NCBI GenBank assembly: GCA_030427505.1
Contig: JAUICH010000020.1
Location: 55,642 to 119,641 of the forward strand
Length of the DNA stretch: 64,000 nucleotides
Origin: Verrucomicrobiia bacterium
GTDB lineage: Bacteria > Verrucomicrobiota > Verrucomicrobiia > Verrucomicrobiales > DEV007
Direction: 5' to 3'
Position numbers and translations under genes: made by a program
Notes under the pieces: model-generated
The model's database searches: none
What the model saw: the letters and a program-made list of their open reading frames with translations, nothing else
Told to the model about the DNA's origin: nothing
Part shown: piece by piece, positions 8,067 through 16,305 of the stretch
Layout: each line of letters begins with the position of its first letter
Position numbering within the stretch: position 1 is the first letter of the stretch

Positions 8067-9257
8067 ATGCTCCGCGCCATCTACAGAGCCTTGGTCTGTC
8101 TGGCCGCCACCGCCACGCTGTTGGCAGTGGCCGCGCCGGGTGTTGCCCGCGCTCAAGGAAGTGAAGACTGGGGCTCCGCCTCCGTTCACGGCAATCAGAT
8201 CGATCTGGCCCCCGTGGCCCGGGTCGGCCCGCCACTGGCGCCCCGCTCTTTTCTGCGCCAGGCTTTCCAGGAAAAACCGCGCATCAAACCGGACCCCAAT
8301 CCCTCCTGGCAGCGCCGCTATGAGCTGGGGCCTGGAGACATCCTGAACTTCTCGTTCTACGAGCGGGCAGATCTGCTGCGGGAAAAAGTGCCCATCGCGC
8401 CGGACGGCTCGGTCAGCTACCTCCAGGCCGTGGGGGTAAGGGCTCAAGGCCGCACCATTGGCGAGCTTCGCGACGCCATCGAAGAAGAACTCAAGGAATA
8501 CCATCAGGATCCGAAGGTCATCATCACGCCCTTCAAGCTCTCCAGCAAGAAGATCACCGTACTGGGCAAGGTCCGGAAACCGGGCGTCTATCCCATGGAA
8601 CGGCCGACCACCATTCTGGAAGCCTTTGCCCTGACGGAGGGGATCGAGATCGGCGCCATCGAAGGCGCGGCCTATGAAATCGCCGACATGAACCACTCCT
8701 TCATCGTCCGCCGCGGGCGAAAGCTGGACGTGGACCTGGGCCGCCTCTACTACGAAGGGGACTTTTCCCAGAACGCCTACCTCGAACCGGGGGACTACGT
8801 GTATATCGCGTCCAGTCTGAATAACGAGTGTTATGTCCTCGGTTCCGTGGAAACGCCGGGCCTGGTCAAGCTGACGGGCAAGATGACCGTCGCCCGGGCG
8901 ATCTCCCAGTCTGGGGGGCTCACGAAAGAAGCCTGGAAAGAAGACATCCTGGTCATCAGCGGAAGCATCCACCGTCCGCAGACCCGCATCGTCAGCCTGA
9001 ATGACATTCTGCATGCCCGCGCGCCGGACGTTCCAGTTCGTGACGGAGACATTATCTATGTGCACGACCGGCCTTGGGTGGTGCTGGAGAAAGTGCTGGA
9101 TTCCGCCCTCGTTACCTTCACCCAGTCCGCGGTCACCGGCGCCATCGACCGCGAATTCGAAACGGATACCAGCGTCACCGTGCCGGCGGGCGACGATGGC
9201 GCCACCACCACTACGGATACCGACACCACGGACACGGACAGCGGCGCCAGTGAGTAA
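8067..9257 (+). CDS. Polysaccharide export protein with SLBB repeats (Wza-like), signal-peptide form
   Basis: The 396-residue periplasmic/outer-membrane protein begins with a signal peptide (hydrophobic residues 8-29, ending in ARA) and no lipobox. A Poly_export domain starts at YELGPGDILNFSFYE. It is followed by two SLBB-type beta-grasp segments (ITVLGKVRKPGVYPME and CYVLGSVETPGLVKL). The C terminus is a Thr/Asp-rich tail. The ATG is two bases after the preceding stop, so it is cotranscribed with the copolymerase. It is expected to form part of the export channel. A second paralogue follows directly. Confidence 0.9.
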   Translation: MLRAIYRALVCLAATATLLAVAAPGVARAQGSEDWGSASVHGNQIDLAPVARVGPPLAPRSFLRQAFQEKPRIKPDPNPSWQRRYELGPGDILNFSFYERADLLREKVPIAPDGSVSYLQAVGVRAQGRTIGELRDAIEEELKEYHQDPKVIITPFKLSSKKITVLGKVRKPGVYPMERPTTILEAFALTEGIEIGAIEGAAYEIADMNHSFIVRRGRKLDVDLGRLYYEGDFSQNAYLEPGDYVYIASSLNNECYVLGSVETPGLVKLTGKMTVARAISQSGGLTKEAWKEDILVISGSIHRPQTRIVSLNDILHARAPDVPVRDGDIIYVHDRPWVVLEKVLDSALVTFTQSAVTGAIDREFETDTSVTVPAGDDGATTTTDTDTTDTDSGASE

Positions 9258-9300
9258 GACCCTCAGTGGTGATCGCCCAATTTTTCCTTCCCGAAATGTT

Positions 9301-10395
9301 ATGAAATCGATCCAGTCAGATAAACGCGAACTTCCGGGCCAGTGGCCGGGTTTGCTGCTGGCGGGCTTGGTGCTCCTGCTCTCGGGCTGCGCATTGCCGG
9401 AAGAGTTCGATCCCTATTCGCCAACCGAACCCGCGGTGACCCTGGACTTCCACACCATCGTGCCCGACAAAGCGATCGAGCCCGCCATGCTCCGTCCGCC
9501 CAGCGAGCCCTACCGGGTGGGGCCGGGAGATGTTCTGGACATCGAAGTCGCGGAGGCCAAAGGCACCCGCGCGGAGACCATGGTGCTGCCGGATGGCATG
9601 CTCTACTACGACGTGGCGGATGGCGTGCAGGTGGCCGGGAAGACGCTCCCGCAGGTCTCCACCCTCCTCGCGGACGCGCTGCGGGAAGATTATCCCTATC
9701 CCATCGTCAGCGTGAACTTGAGTATTCCGCAAAGCCAGCGCTTCTGGCTGCTCGGGCAGGTAAAGCAACCCGGCGCCTACCCGCTGGCCTCAGACACTAC
9801 CCTGCTGGAAGCCATCTCCATGGGGAAAGGGCTCTACTCGGGTGAGCTGGAAGGACAGACGCAGGAAATCGCGGACCTGAACCGCAGCATGATCGTCCGG
9901 AACGGCGAGATGTTGCCGGTGGATTTCTTCTCCCTGGTGGAGCGGGGGGACATGTCTCAAAACGTCTATGTCCAGCCGGGTGACTATATCTATATGGCCT
10001 CCGCTCAGGACAGCGCGGTCTATGTCTTGGGCGCGGTGAAAAAGCCGGGCCCCATCTACTTCCTGGATGAAATCACCGCCATCCGGGCCTTTGCCCAGGC
10101 GGGCGGCCCCGCGGAGGAAGCTATCGTGACCAAGGCCCTCGTCATTCGCGGTTCCCTCAGCCGGCCCCGCGTCGCGGTGGTGAATCTCTATGGCATCGCC
10201 CGCGGCTACAACCGCGACTTCGAACTGGCCCCCGGAGACATTCTCTGGGTGCCGAAAAGCCCCTGGACCACGCTGAACCGCTACGTGAACTCCATCCTCA
10301 CCACCGCGGCCCAGTCCGTCGCCATCGCTGGCGGCTACAGCGCCATCGGCCTCAATCCGGACGGCACCAGCATTTCCATCAGCGCCGGTCTGTAA
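9301..10395 (+). CDS. Polysaccharide export lipoprotein with SLBB repeats (Wza-like)
   Basis: This second Wza-like protein (364 residues) has a lipoprotein signal with lipobox LLSGC (Cys30), then a Poly_export domain beginning YRVGPGDVLDIEV and SLBB segments (FWLLGQVKQPGAYPL and VYVLGAVKKPGPIYF). It should be anchored to the outer membrane and form the export pore, perhaps as a mixed assembly with the preceding paralogue. I start it at the ATG that gives the lipoprotein signal; the frame is open further upstream inside the previous gene. The two paralogues are clearly related but not near-identical, arguing against a very recent duplication. Confidence 0.9.
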   Translation: MKSIQSDKRELPGQWPGLLLAGLVLLLSGCALPEEFDPYSPTEPAVTLDFHTIVPDKAIEPAMLRPPSEPYRVGPGDVLDIEVAEAKGTRAETMVLPDGMLYYDVADGVQVAGKTLPQVSTLLADALREDYPYPIVSVNLSIPQSQRFWLLGQVKQPGAYPLASDTTLLEAISMGKGLYSGELEGQTQEIADLNRSMIVRNGEMLPVDFFSLVERGDMSQNVYVQPGDYIYMASAQDSAVYVLGAVKKPGPIYFLDEITAIRAFAQAGGPAEEAIVTKALVIRGSLSRPRVAVVNLYGIARGYNRDFELAPGDILWVPKSPWTTLNRYVNSILTTAAQSVAIAGGYSAIGLNPDGTSISISAGL

Positions 10396-10464
10396 TGGCC
10401 GGAGGACCGGTTTTGCATCTCTGAGAATCCCGGTATAAGTTGGGCGAAGTTAATCACTTTGCTC

Positions 10465-11886
10465 ATGAAAGCCCGGCTTCGCACCTTCTCGTGGCTTGTC
10501 CTGCTGGTAGGCATGGCGGGAGGGCTCTCCTCCTGCGACAACATCAAACAAAAGCTCAGCGAAATTCCGGATCGCTTTAAGCGGGTGGATGCCGACCCCG
10601 TCGTGGTGGCTCCGCCAGATCCCCTGGAAGTGCTGGCGGACGTGCCGTTCACCGTTATTCCGCCGCCGCCCACGCCGGTGGAGGAACCCATCGTGATCGA
10701 TAAGGAAGCCCAGGTGTCCATCCTCGGGTATCACGACTTCACGGATGGAAATAACACCACCCAGATGATCATTAATGTCGATAAGTTCCGCCAGCAGATG
10801 CAGTCCCTGGCGGACAGCGGCATTCCGGTGATCAGCATGGAGCAATTCCTGGCTTGGCGGCGGGGAGAAGAAAACATTCCCGAGCAGTGCGTCATGATCA
10901 CCATCGACGACGGCTGGGAAGCCACCCACACCCTGGCCATGCCCGTTCTGCGGGAGTTCGGTTTTCCCTACACCGTCTTTCTCTACAAAAACTACCTGGG
11001 CGGCGCCGGCCGGTCCCTGAGCTATCAACAGGTCCGCGAGATCATGCAGAGTGGTGGCGTGGTGGGCAGCCACAGCGTGTCGCACCAGAACATGCTGGAG
11101 AAAAAGCGGCTCGGCCCCGAAGCCTATCGGGCATGGTTGAAAGTGGAATTGGAAGAGTCCTACAACTACCTGGGAAAAGCTTTTGGCAAGGACGGAAAGG
11201 TCCTGAAAGTCTTTGCCTATCCCTACGGCATCTACAGCGATGAAATTGTCCAGATGGCCGAGGACTTCGGCTATGAAGCTTCCTTCACCGTGGATGGCAA
11301 GAAGACCAATTGGGACTCGCCCAAACACGAACTTGGCCGCTACATCGTGCATGGCGACAACGACCAGAACTTCACCTTTGCCCTGACCTTCAAAGGTTCC
11401 AGCGTCCTCGCCGCGGGCCGCAAGCTTTTGGAAGAAGCGTCCGCCACGGAGGAGGGCGAAGCCCCCAAGGGCCCGGTGGTGACCACCCTGCCGAAAGACG
11501 GAGAGACCATTGTCGACCGCCTGCCCGCCATCGAGATGAACGTCACCCAACTGGAACAGCTCGATCCCGAGTCCATCCGCATGCGGATTTCCTCCCTGGG
11601 GGAAGTGCCCTGCCAGTACGATCCGGCGGCTGGCGTCATCCGCTACAAAGTTTCCCAAAGGCTCCGTCAGGAAGATTACACCGTGCTGGTGGATTTTCGC
11701 TTTGGCGAAAACCAGGAGTCCCAAGTCATCTCCTGGACCTTCCATCTGGACCGCGTGGGCGCCTACCTGGCTCCACCGGCTGAAAAGTCAGTCGCGGATC
11801 AGGAGGAGAGCCCGAAACAAAAGCCCGGTCCGGTGGCAAATCCGGAAACCGCTTCCCTCCCGTCTCCGGAGAATCACACGCTTTGA
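10465..11886 (+). CDS. Lipoprotein polysaccharide deacetylase (NodB domain, CE4)
   Basis: A lipoprotein signal ends at lipobox LSSC (Cys24). After a Pro-rich linker comes a NodB/CE4 domain: YHDF at its start, the metal and catalytic aspartates in MITIDDGWEATH, and the His pair in VGSHSVSHQNM. CE4 enzymes remove N- or O-acetyl groups from glycans using a metal. The roughly 150-residue C-terminal extension looks beta-rich and may be an Ig-like module. As the last gene of the export operon it probably deacetylates the exported polymer in the periplasm or at the outer membrane. Start: I prefer the ATG over a TTG two codons upstream. Confidence 0.88.
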   Translation: MKARLRTFSWLVLLVGMAGGLSSCDNIKQKLSEIPDRFKRVDADPVVVAPPDPLEVLADVPFTVIPPPPTPVEEPIVIDKEAQVSILGYHDFTDGNNTTQMIINVDKFRQQMQSLADSGIPVISMEQFLAWRRGEENIPEQCVMITIDDGWEATHTLAMPVLREFGFPYTVFLYKNYLGGAGRSLSYQQVREIMQSGGVVGSHSVSHQNMLEKKRLGPEAYRAWLKVELEESYNYLGKAFGKDGKVLKVFAYPYGIYSDEIVQMAEDFGYEASFTVDGKKTNWDSPKHELGRYIVHGDNDQNFTFALTFKGSSVLAAGRKLLEEASATEEGEAPKGPVVTTLPKDGETIVDRLPAIEMNVTQLEQLDPESIRMRISSLGEVPCQYDPAAGVIRYKVSQRLRQEDYTVLVDFRFGENQESQVISWTFHLDRVGAYLAPPAEKSVADQEESPKQKPGPVANPETASLPSPENHTL

Positions 11887-11972
11887 GGCGCCGGTTGTCC
11901 GCTGGTCCACCCGCGCTGGCTTGACGGTGGGGCTAGGTTGACCTTTTCCCACCCTATTTCTTTTTCAGTTAC

Positions 11973-13328
11973 ATGTTTTCCCAACTCTCCGACAACCTCG
12001 AAGGCGTTTTCAAAAAGCTTCGGGGACACGGCAAGCTCAGCGAAAAGAACGTTTCCGACGCTCTCCGGGAGGTGCGCATGGCGCTGCTGGAGGCGGACGT
12101 GGAGTTCAAGGTTGCCAAGGACTTCATCGCCAACGTCAAAGAAAAGGCTCTGGGCGAAGAAGTCCTGAAGAGCATCACGCCCGGCCAGCAGATCGTGAAG
12201 ATTTTTCACGACGAACTGGTCAATCTGCTGGGCGGAGACGCCGAGCCGCTGGACCTGAACCCTCCGGGCCGGATCCTGATCGTGGGCCTGAATGGCGCGG
12301 GGAAAACCACCACCTCCGCCAAACTGGCGGTCCGCCTGCGGAAAGAAGGCCGGAAACCGCTCCTGGTGGCGTGTGACTTGATGCGCCCCGCCGCCATCGA
12401 ACAGCTCGCCACCCTGGGCCGGGAGATTGACGTGCCCGTTTTTACCCCCGAACCGGGTGAGAAAGACGTGATCAAGGTTGCCAAGCAGGCCCTCAAATGG
12501 GTCGAAGATCAGCGCGGCACCGTGACCATTTTCGATACCGCCGGCCGCCAGGAGGTGGACGAAGGTCTCATCAAGGAACTTAAGAATCTCCGCGAGTTCC
12601 TGAACCCCCGCGAAGTCCTGTTGGTGGCGGACGCGGCCACCGGTCAGCAGGCCGTGAACGTGGCCAACACCTTCGACGAAGCCGTGGGCGTGACCGGCAT
12701 CATCCTTACGAAGCTGGACGGCGACGCCCGGGGTGGCGCGGCTCTCTCCATGCGGTCCGTCACGCAAAAGCCCATCAAGTTCGCCGGGGTGGGGGAGAAA
12801 GTGTCCCAGTTGGAAGCCTTCGTGCCCGACCGCATGGCGGGCCGGATTCTCGGGATGGGCGACGTGGTCGGCCTGGTGGAAGCCGCGTCCGAGGCCATCG
12901 AGGAAGAAGAAGCCATGCGGATGGCGAAGAAGATCAAGAACGCCTCCTTTGACTTCAACGACTTCCTCCAACAGATCAAGATGATGCGCCGGATGGGGCC
13001 GCTCGAAAACATCCTGGGCATGCTGCCGGGCATGGGCGGCAGCAAACTGCCCGACATGTCAGGCGACGAGCGCCGCATGAAACACATCGAGGCCATCATC
13101 CTCTCCATGACGAACAAGGAACGCGCCCGCCCGCAGATCATCAATGGCCGCCGGCGCATCCGTATCGCCCGGGGCAGCGGCACCTCCGTGTCTCAGGTCA
13201 ATGGGCTTCTGAAGCAGTTTTCCCAGATGCGTAAGATGATGAAGAGCAAAGGGAAACTGCAGAAAATGATGAAGCAACTGGGCGGCGGAAGCCTGCCTGG
13301 CGGTTTGCCACCAGGCTTTGGCCGCTGA
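11973..13328 (+). CDS. ffh: Signal recognition particle GTPase Ffh
   Basis: This is the full-length (451-residue) protein subunit of the signal recognition particle, which binds signal sequences of nascent membrane proteins and docks with FtsY. The N domain (1-90) leads into the G domain with its P-loop GLNGAGKTTT, the DTAGRQ motif and TKLDGDARGG. The Met-rich M domain (about 300-451) has repeated KMM/QMR segments and the RNA-binding RIARGSGTS signature. rpsP follows, a common bacterial neighbour. The 86-bp gap from the deacetylase gene separates it functionally from the polysaccharide locus. Confidence 0.98.
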   Translation: MFSQLSDNLEGVFKKLRGHGKLSEKNVSDALREVRMALLEADVEFKVAKDFIANVKEKALGEEVLKSITPGQQIVKIFHDELVNLLGGDAEPLDLNPPGRILIVGLNGAGKTTTSAKLAVRLRKEGRKPLLVACDLMRPAAIEQLATLGREIDVPVFTPEPGEKDVIKVAKQALKWVEDQRGTVTIFDTAGRQEVDEGLIKELKNLREFLNPREVLLVADAATGQQAVNVANTFDEAVGVTGIILTKLDGDARGGAALSMRSVTQKPIKFAGVGEKVSQLEAFVPDRMAGRILGMGDVVGLVEAASEAIEEEEAMRMAKKIKNASFDFNDFLQQIKMMRRMGPLENILGMLPGMGGSKLPDMSGDERRMKHIEAIILSMTNKERARPQIINGRRRIRIARGSGTSVSQVNGLLKQFSQMRKMMKSKGKLQKMMKQLGGGSLPGGLPPGFGR

Positions 13329-13369
13329 GCGGGAACTTTCCAAAAATGACGTTTGAAAAAATCCGCCGC

Positions 13370-13397
13370 TTGATTTTTCCGGAATCTGTCCTATTTA
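13370..13397 (+). promoter_or_regulatory. Candidate rpsP promoter
   Basis: TTGATT (13370-13375) and TATTTA (13392-13397) are 16 bases apart upstream of rpsP. A clear ribosome-binding purine run AGAGGAAAG lies at 13421-13429. Readthrough from ffh is also possible, as no strong terminator separates the genes. Confidence 0.4.
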
Positions 13398-13439
13398 CTT
13401 TCCCCTCCCACCCAAAAACCAGAGGAAAGACTTAAGAAT

Positions 13440-13697
13440 ATGGCAGTATCAATCCGCTTGAGACGCGAAGGCGCCAAGGACCGCCCATACTATCGCATCG
13501 TGGTGGCGGACTCTCGTGCCCGCAAAGAAGGTCCCTACATCGAATTGCTGGGCACTTACAATCCCCTGGAAAAGGGCGAAAACTACAAGATCGACCTGGA
13601 AAAGGCCGAAAGCTGGATCGGTAAGGGCGCTCAGCCCAGCGAGACCGTGAACAGCATCATCAAAAAGGCCCGCCGCAGCGCGAAAGCCGCTTCCTGA
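13440..13697 (+). CDS. rpsP: 30S ribosomal protein bS16
   Basis: At 85 residues it has the usual bS16 length and the diagnostic start [20 protein letters not shown], then [20 protein letters not shown]. It binds 16S rRNA during early assembly of the small subunit. A good Shine-Dalgarno sequence precedes it and a canonical terminator follows. In many bacteria rpsP is next to ffh, khpA, rimM and trmD; here only ffh and a KH-domain gene are adjacent. Confidence 0.98.
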   Translation: MAVSIRLRREGAKDRPYYRIVVADSRARKEGPYIELLGTYNPLEKGENYKIDLEKAESWIGKGAQPSETVNSIIKKARRSAKAAS

Positions 13698-13744
13698 GCG
13701 AGCCGGGTTTTCCCGGAACTCCCTCACCTTTGGAATTTTCAAAG

Positions 13745-13776
13745 ACCGCGTTCCTGGAGGGGAATGCGGTTTTTTG
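13745..13776 (+). terminator. Rho-independent terminator after rpsP
   Basis: A 10-bp stem (ACCGCGTTCC with GGAATGCGGT, one G-U pair) closes a six-base loop and is followed at once by a T run. It ends the ffh-rpsP transcript before the KH-domain gene. Confidence 0.85.
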
Positions 13777-13845
13777 TTTACCGGACCAGTGGACCGTCGC
13801 ATATCCGGCTTCACATTCTCATTCGCTGAGCTAAGCTGTTTGGCT

Positions 13846-14103
13846 ATGGAAGCGGCTTTGGCAATACAGGAATTCCTGGAGTACGTAGTCTATCAGTTGA
13901 TCGATCACCCGGAAGAAGCGAGCGTCCGGCACGACAAAAAGGGAGACCGGCACGAGTACCGTTTGCGTCTGAACCAGGGAGATATCGGGCGGGTGATTGG
14001 GAAAAACGGCTACACCATCAGTGCCATCCGCAGCCTGGTCACGGCTGCCGCGCAAAAGAATCACCTGAAAGTCTCCGTCGAAATTGACGAGGACGAAAGG
14101 TGA
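13846..14103 (+). CDS. khpA: KH-domain RNA-binding protein, KhpA-like
   Basis: The 85-residue protein is a single type II KH domain with the GxxG RNA-binding loop visible in RVIGKNGYTISAIR. Homologues pair with KhpB/Jag to bind many transcripts and affect division and envelope growth. A location next to rpsP is typical for this family. I start at the ATG giving the family's usual length; the frame is open upstream, but that part would overlap the terminator. The gene ends 21 bases before the stop of the convergent kinase gene. Confidence 0.9.
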   Translation: MEAALAIQEFLEYVVYQLIDHPEEASVRHDKKGDRHEYRLRLNQGDIGRVIGKNGYTISAIRSLVTAAAQKNHLKVSVEIDEDER

Positions 14104-14124
14104 AGCTCGGCCCGGCGAGGCCCC

Positions 14125-16293
14125 TTACTCGTCCAGCTCCAGAATCTGGGAGACTTGGTCCTGATAGTCCAGGGTCATGGTTTGGACTTCTTCCGTGTCC
14201 CGGTTTTCGGTGGGCAGTTCGTCCAGAGCCTTGAGGGCATTTTCGTAGCTGACCAAGGCCAGGGAACGCGTCCGGGGATCGTTTAGATCGAAGCAACTCC
14301 CCACGTTGGCATAGGACTCGGCCAGCGCGATCTGCACCTCCGGGTTCATGGGGTTCCGCTGAGCGGCGCGCTGCCGCATCTTCAGTTCTTCGTTAAAGAC
14401 GTCCTGAGCTCCCTCCAAATCTCCGTAGGCCTTGCGAACCAGCCCCATGCCCTGGAGCGAATTCGCCATCTGCGCCATGGCTTGCGGCCTCAATTGAGGC
14501 GCCCAGCTCAGGATGTCCTGAGAATTCGCGAGACTGAGCTGGAAAGCCGTCTCGGCGTGTTCAGGGTCTTCCGCCGCCAGCAGACAATGGCCCCGGGCGA
14601 GCTGCAAACTGCCCAGCCGGGCGAGCATCTGAGAGTCTTTCTGGCCTTCTTCCTGGGAAGCGATGGCTTCGTTGTGCAGGTCGATGGCTTTCTGATAGGT
14701 CTTCGCGGCTTCCGCCGGTTTGCCGGAAAGTAGCAGAGTTTGCGCGATCGCGGAGTAACAGGCTGAAATGCCTTCGATGCGCTGCTCCTCTGAGATCGCG
14801 CCGCCCCGGCGCTCCAGGCGAATGGTCAGGGCCTCATCAAAGGCGGCCAGAGCATCCGTGTAGTTGCCCTTCATCTGCTGCGCTTCACCAATCAAGACCA
14901 GGTTTTCCGCGGTGCGGTAGTGCAGGGAGAGATCCTTCGGATTGCTTTCGAAAAGCTTGGAGCGGATTTCGTAGGCGGTCTTCAGCGCTTCCAAGGCCTC
15001 GTCGGCGTCTCCCCGGGCCAGGGCGGCGGCGCCCTTTTGATAGACGGCGTTGGCCGAGAGCCGGAGGGTATAGGCCGTGCGCTGGTCCTTGGGCAGGTTG
15101 GAAATGTAGGTTTCCGCGTTTTGCGCGATGTGGGCCAGAAGTTCCTGCCGCCCGATCCGCGAAAGTTCGCGGTTCAGGTCGTTCATGATGAAGAAGACCA
15201 GTTGCTCGGACTGCTCCTTGGCGGTGATGGCCTCCGTGGTGGCTTCTCGGGCCCGGCGCGCCTGGAAAAAGGCGAAACCGGTCGCCCAGATGGCCACTAC
15301 GAGGAGCACGGCAAAGATGATGTTCAGGCGGCGGACCCGGCGCACGGCGTAGAGCTGGTCCACTCGCTGCATTTCCACCCATACTTCGCGCATGTCCGCG
15401 AAACGCTCCCGGGGATCCAGGCTCAAGCAGCGCTCGATGATGGCCTTTCGCTCGCTCTTGAGCCGGAGATTAGGGGGCCAGTAAACCTCGGTTTCCAGTT
15501 CCGTCAGGCCGGCCAGCTTCTCGCCGTTCATGCCCCCGGTATCTCTGAGGGTGGCATCCAGGCTTCCCTCTACCAGAGTGGCCTCCAGATCGAAGCTGTT
15601 CCGCTCCGCCTCGGCCAAGGTCTGAAGCCGGGGCAACTTTCCGGTCAGGAGTTTGTAGGCCAGTACGCCAAAGCTGTAGACATCCCACTTCAGCCCCTTT
15701 CCTTCGCTGGAGTCGCGCGGATTGCGCAGTTGCTCCGGACTGGCGTAGAGCGGCGTGCCGGCGGGCTCGTTGCTGTCCAGCATGTTTCCCCGGCTCTGGC
15801 CGAAGTCGCACATCTTCACGCCGTGCGGGGCCTCGTCCGTGAGCAGGACGTTGCTGGGTTTGACGTCGCAGTGAATGATCTGGTGCCGGTGCAGGTAGGA
15901 AAGCGCGTCCGCGATTTCCCGCAGCAGGCGCCAGCCTTCCCGGGGGTCCACTTTACCGCAAAGGCGTTCCAGCGTGCGGGCTTCCCATTCGCCTTTGCTG
16001 TTCTGGTCGGCATGAAGCCCCATGGAGTAGTAGGGCGGCTGCGAAAGCAGGTCGAAATCGTGCAGGGTGACGATGCCGTGGTGCTCCGCCACGGTGGAAA
16101 GTTTCTCCAACTCCCGGGCCATGCCGGAAAGGTCCAGATTCTCCGGCTTGAAGATCTTCACCGCCCGCTCGCTAATGCCGCGGTACGTGGCCCGGTACAC
16201 GGTTCCGAAGGCCCCTTCACCCAAGGGGGGCAGGTGGATCTGATAATCCTTGATCTGAACCTTTTCTTGCACTGGAGGGAAAGTCATCAGCAT
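14125..16293 (-). CDS. Ser/Thr protein kinase with transmembrane helix and C-terminal TPR-like region
   Basis: The 722-residue eukaryote-like kinase has a complete active site: Gly loop (LGEGAFGTVY), the beta3 Lys in RAVKIFK, catalytic HCDVKPSN, Mg-binding CDFG, and TPLYASPEQL in place of APE. A transmembrane helix near residues 324-345 separates it from about 350 residues of helical TPR-like repeats, presumably outside the membrane or acting as a protein-interaction module. ATG codons occur at 16293 and 16287. The FHA/cyclase gene ends 12 bases upstream, so both are likely cotranscribed; FHA domains bind phosphothreonine, making the neighbour a plausible substrate or partner. Confidence 0.93.
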   Translation of the reverse strand: MLMTFPPVQEKVQIKDYQIHLPPLGEGAFGTVYRATYRGISERAVKIFKPENLDLSGMARELEKLSTVAEHHGIVTLHDFDLLSQPPYYSMGLHADQNSKGEWEARTLERLCGKVDPREGWRLLREIADALSYLHRHQIIHCDVKPSNVLLTDEAPHGVKMCDFGQSRGNMLDSNEPAGTPLYASPEQLRNPRDSSEGKGLKWDVYSFGVLAYKLLTGKLPRLQTLAEAERNSFDLEATLVEGSLDATLRDTGGMNGEKLAGLTELETEVYWPPNLRLKSERKAIIERCLSLDPRERFADMREVWVEMQRVDQLYAVRRVRRLNIIFAVLLVVAIWATGFAFFQARRAREATTEAITAKEQSEQLVFFIMNDLNRELSRIGRQELLAHIAQNAETYISNLPKDQRTAYTLRLSANAVYQKGAAALARGDADEALEALKTAYEIRSKLFESNPKDLSLHYRTAENLVLIGEAQQMKGNYTDALAAFDEALTIRLERRGGAISEEQRIEGISACYSAIAQTLLLSGKPAEAAKTYQKAIDLHNEAIASQEEGQKDSQMLARLGSLQLARGHCLLAAEDPEHAETAFQLSLANSQDILSWAPQLRPQAMAQMANSLQGMGLVRKAYGDLEGAQDVFNEELKMRQRAAQRNPMNPEVQIALAESYANVGSCFDLNDPRTRSLALVSYENALKALDELPTENRDTEEVQTMTLDYQDQVSQILELDE

Positions 16294-16305
16294 AGACCGA
16301 TTTGC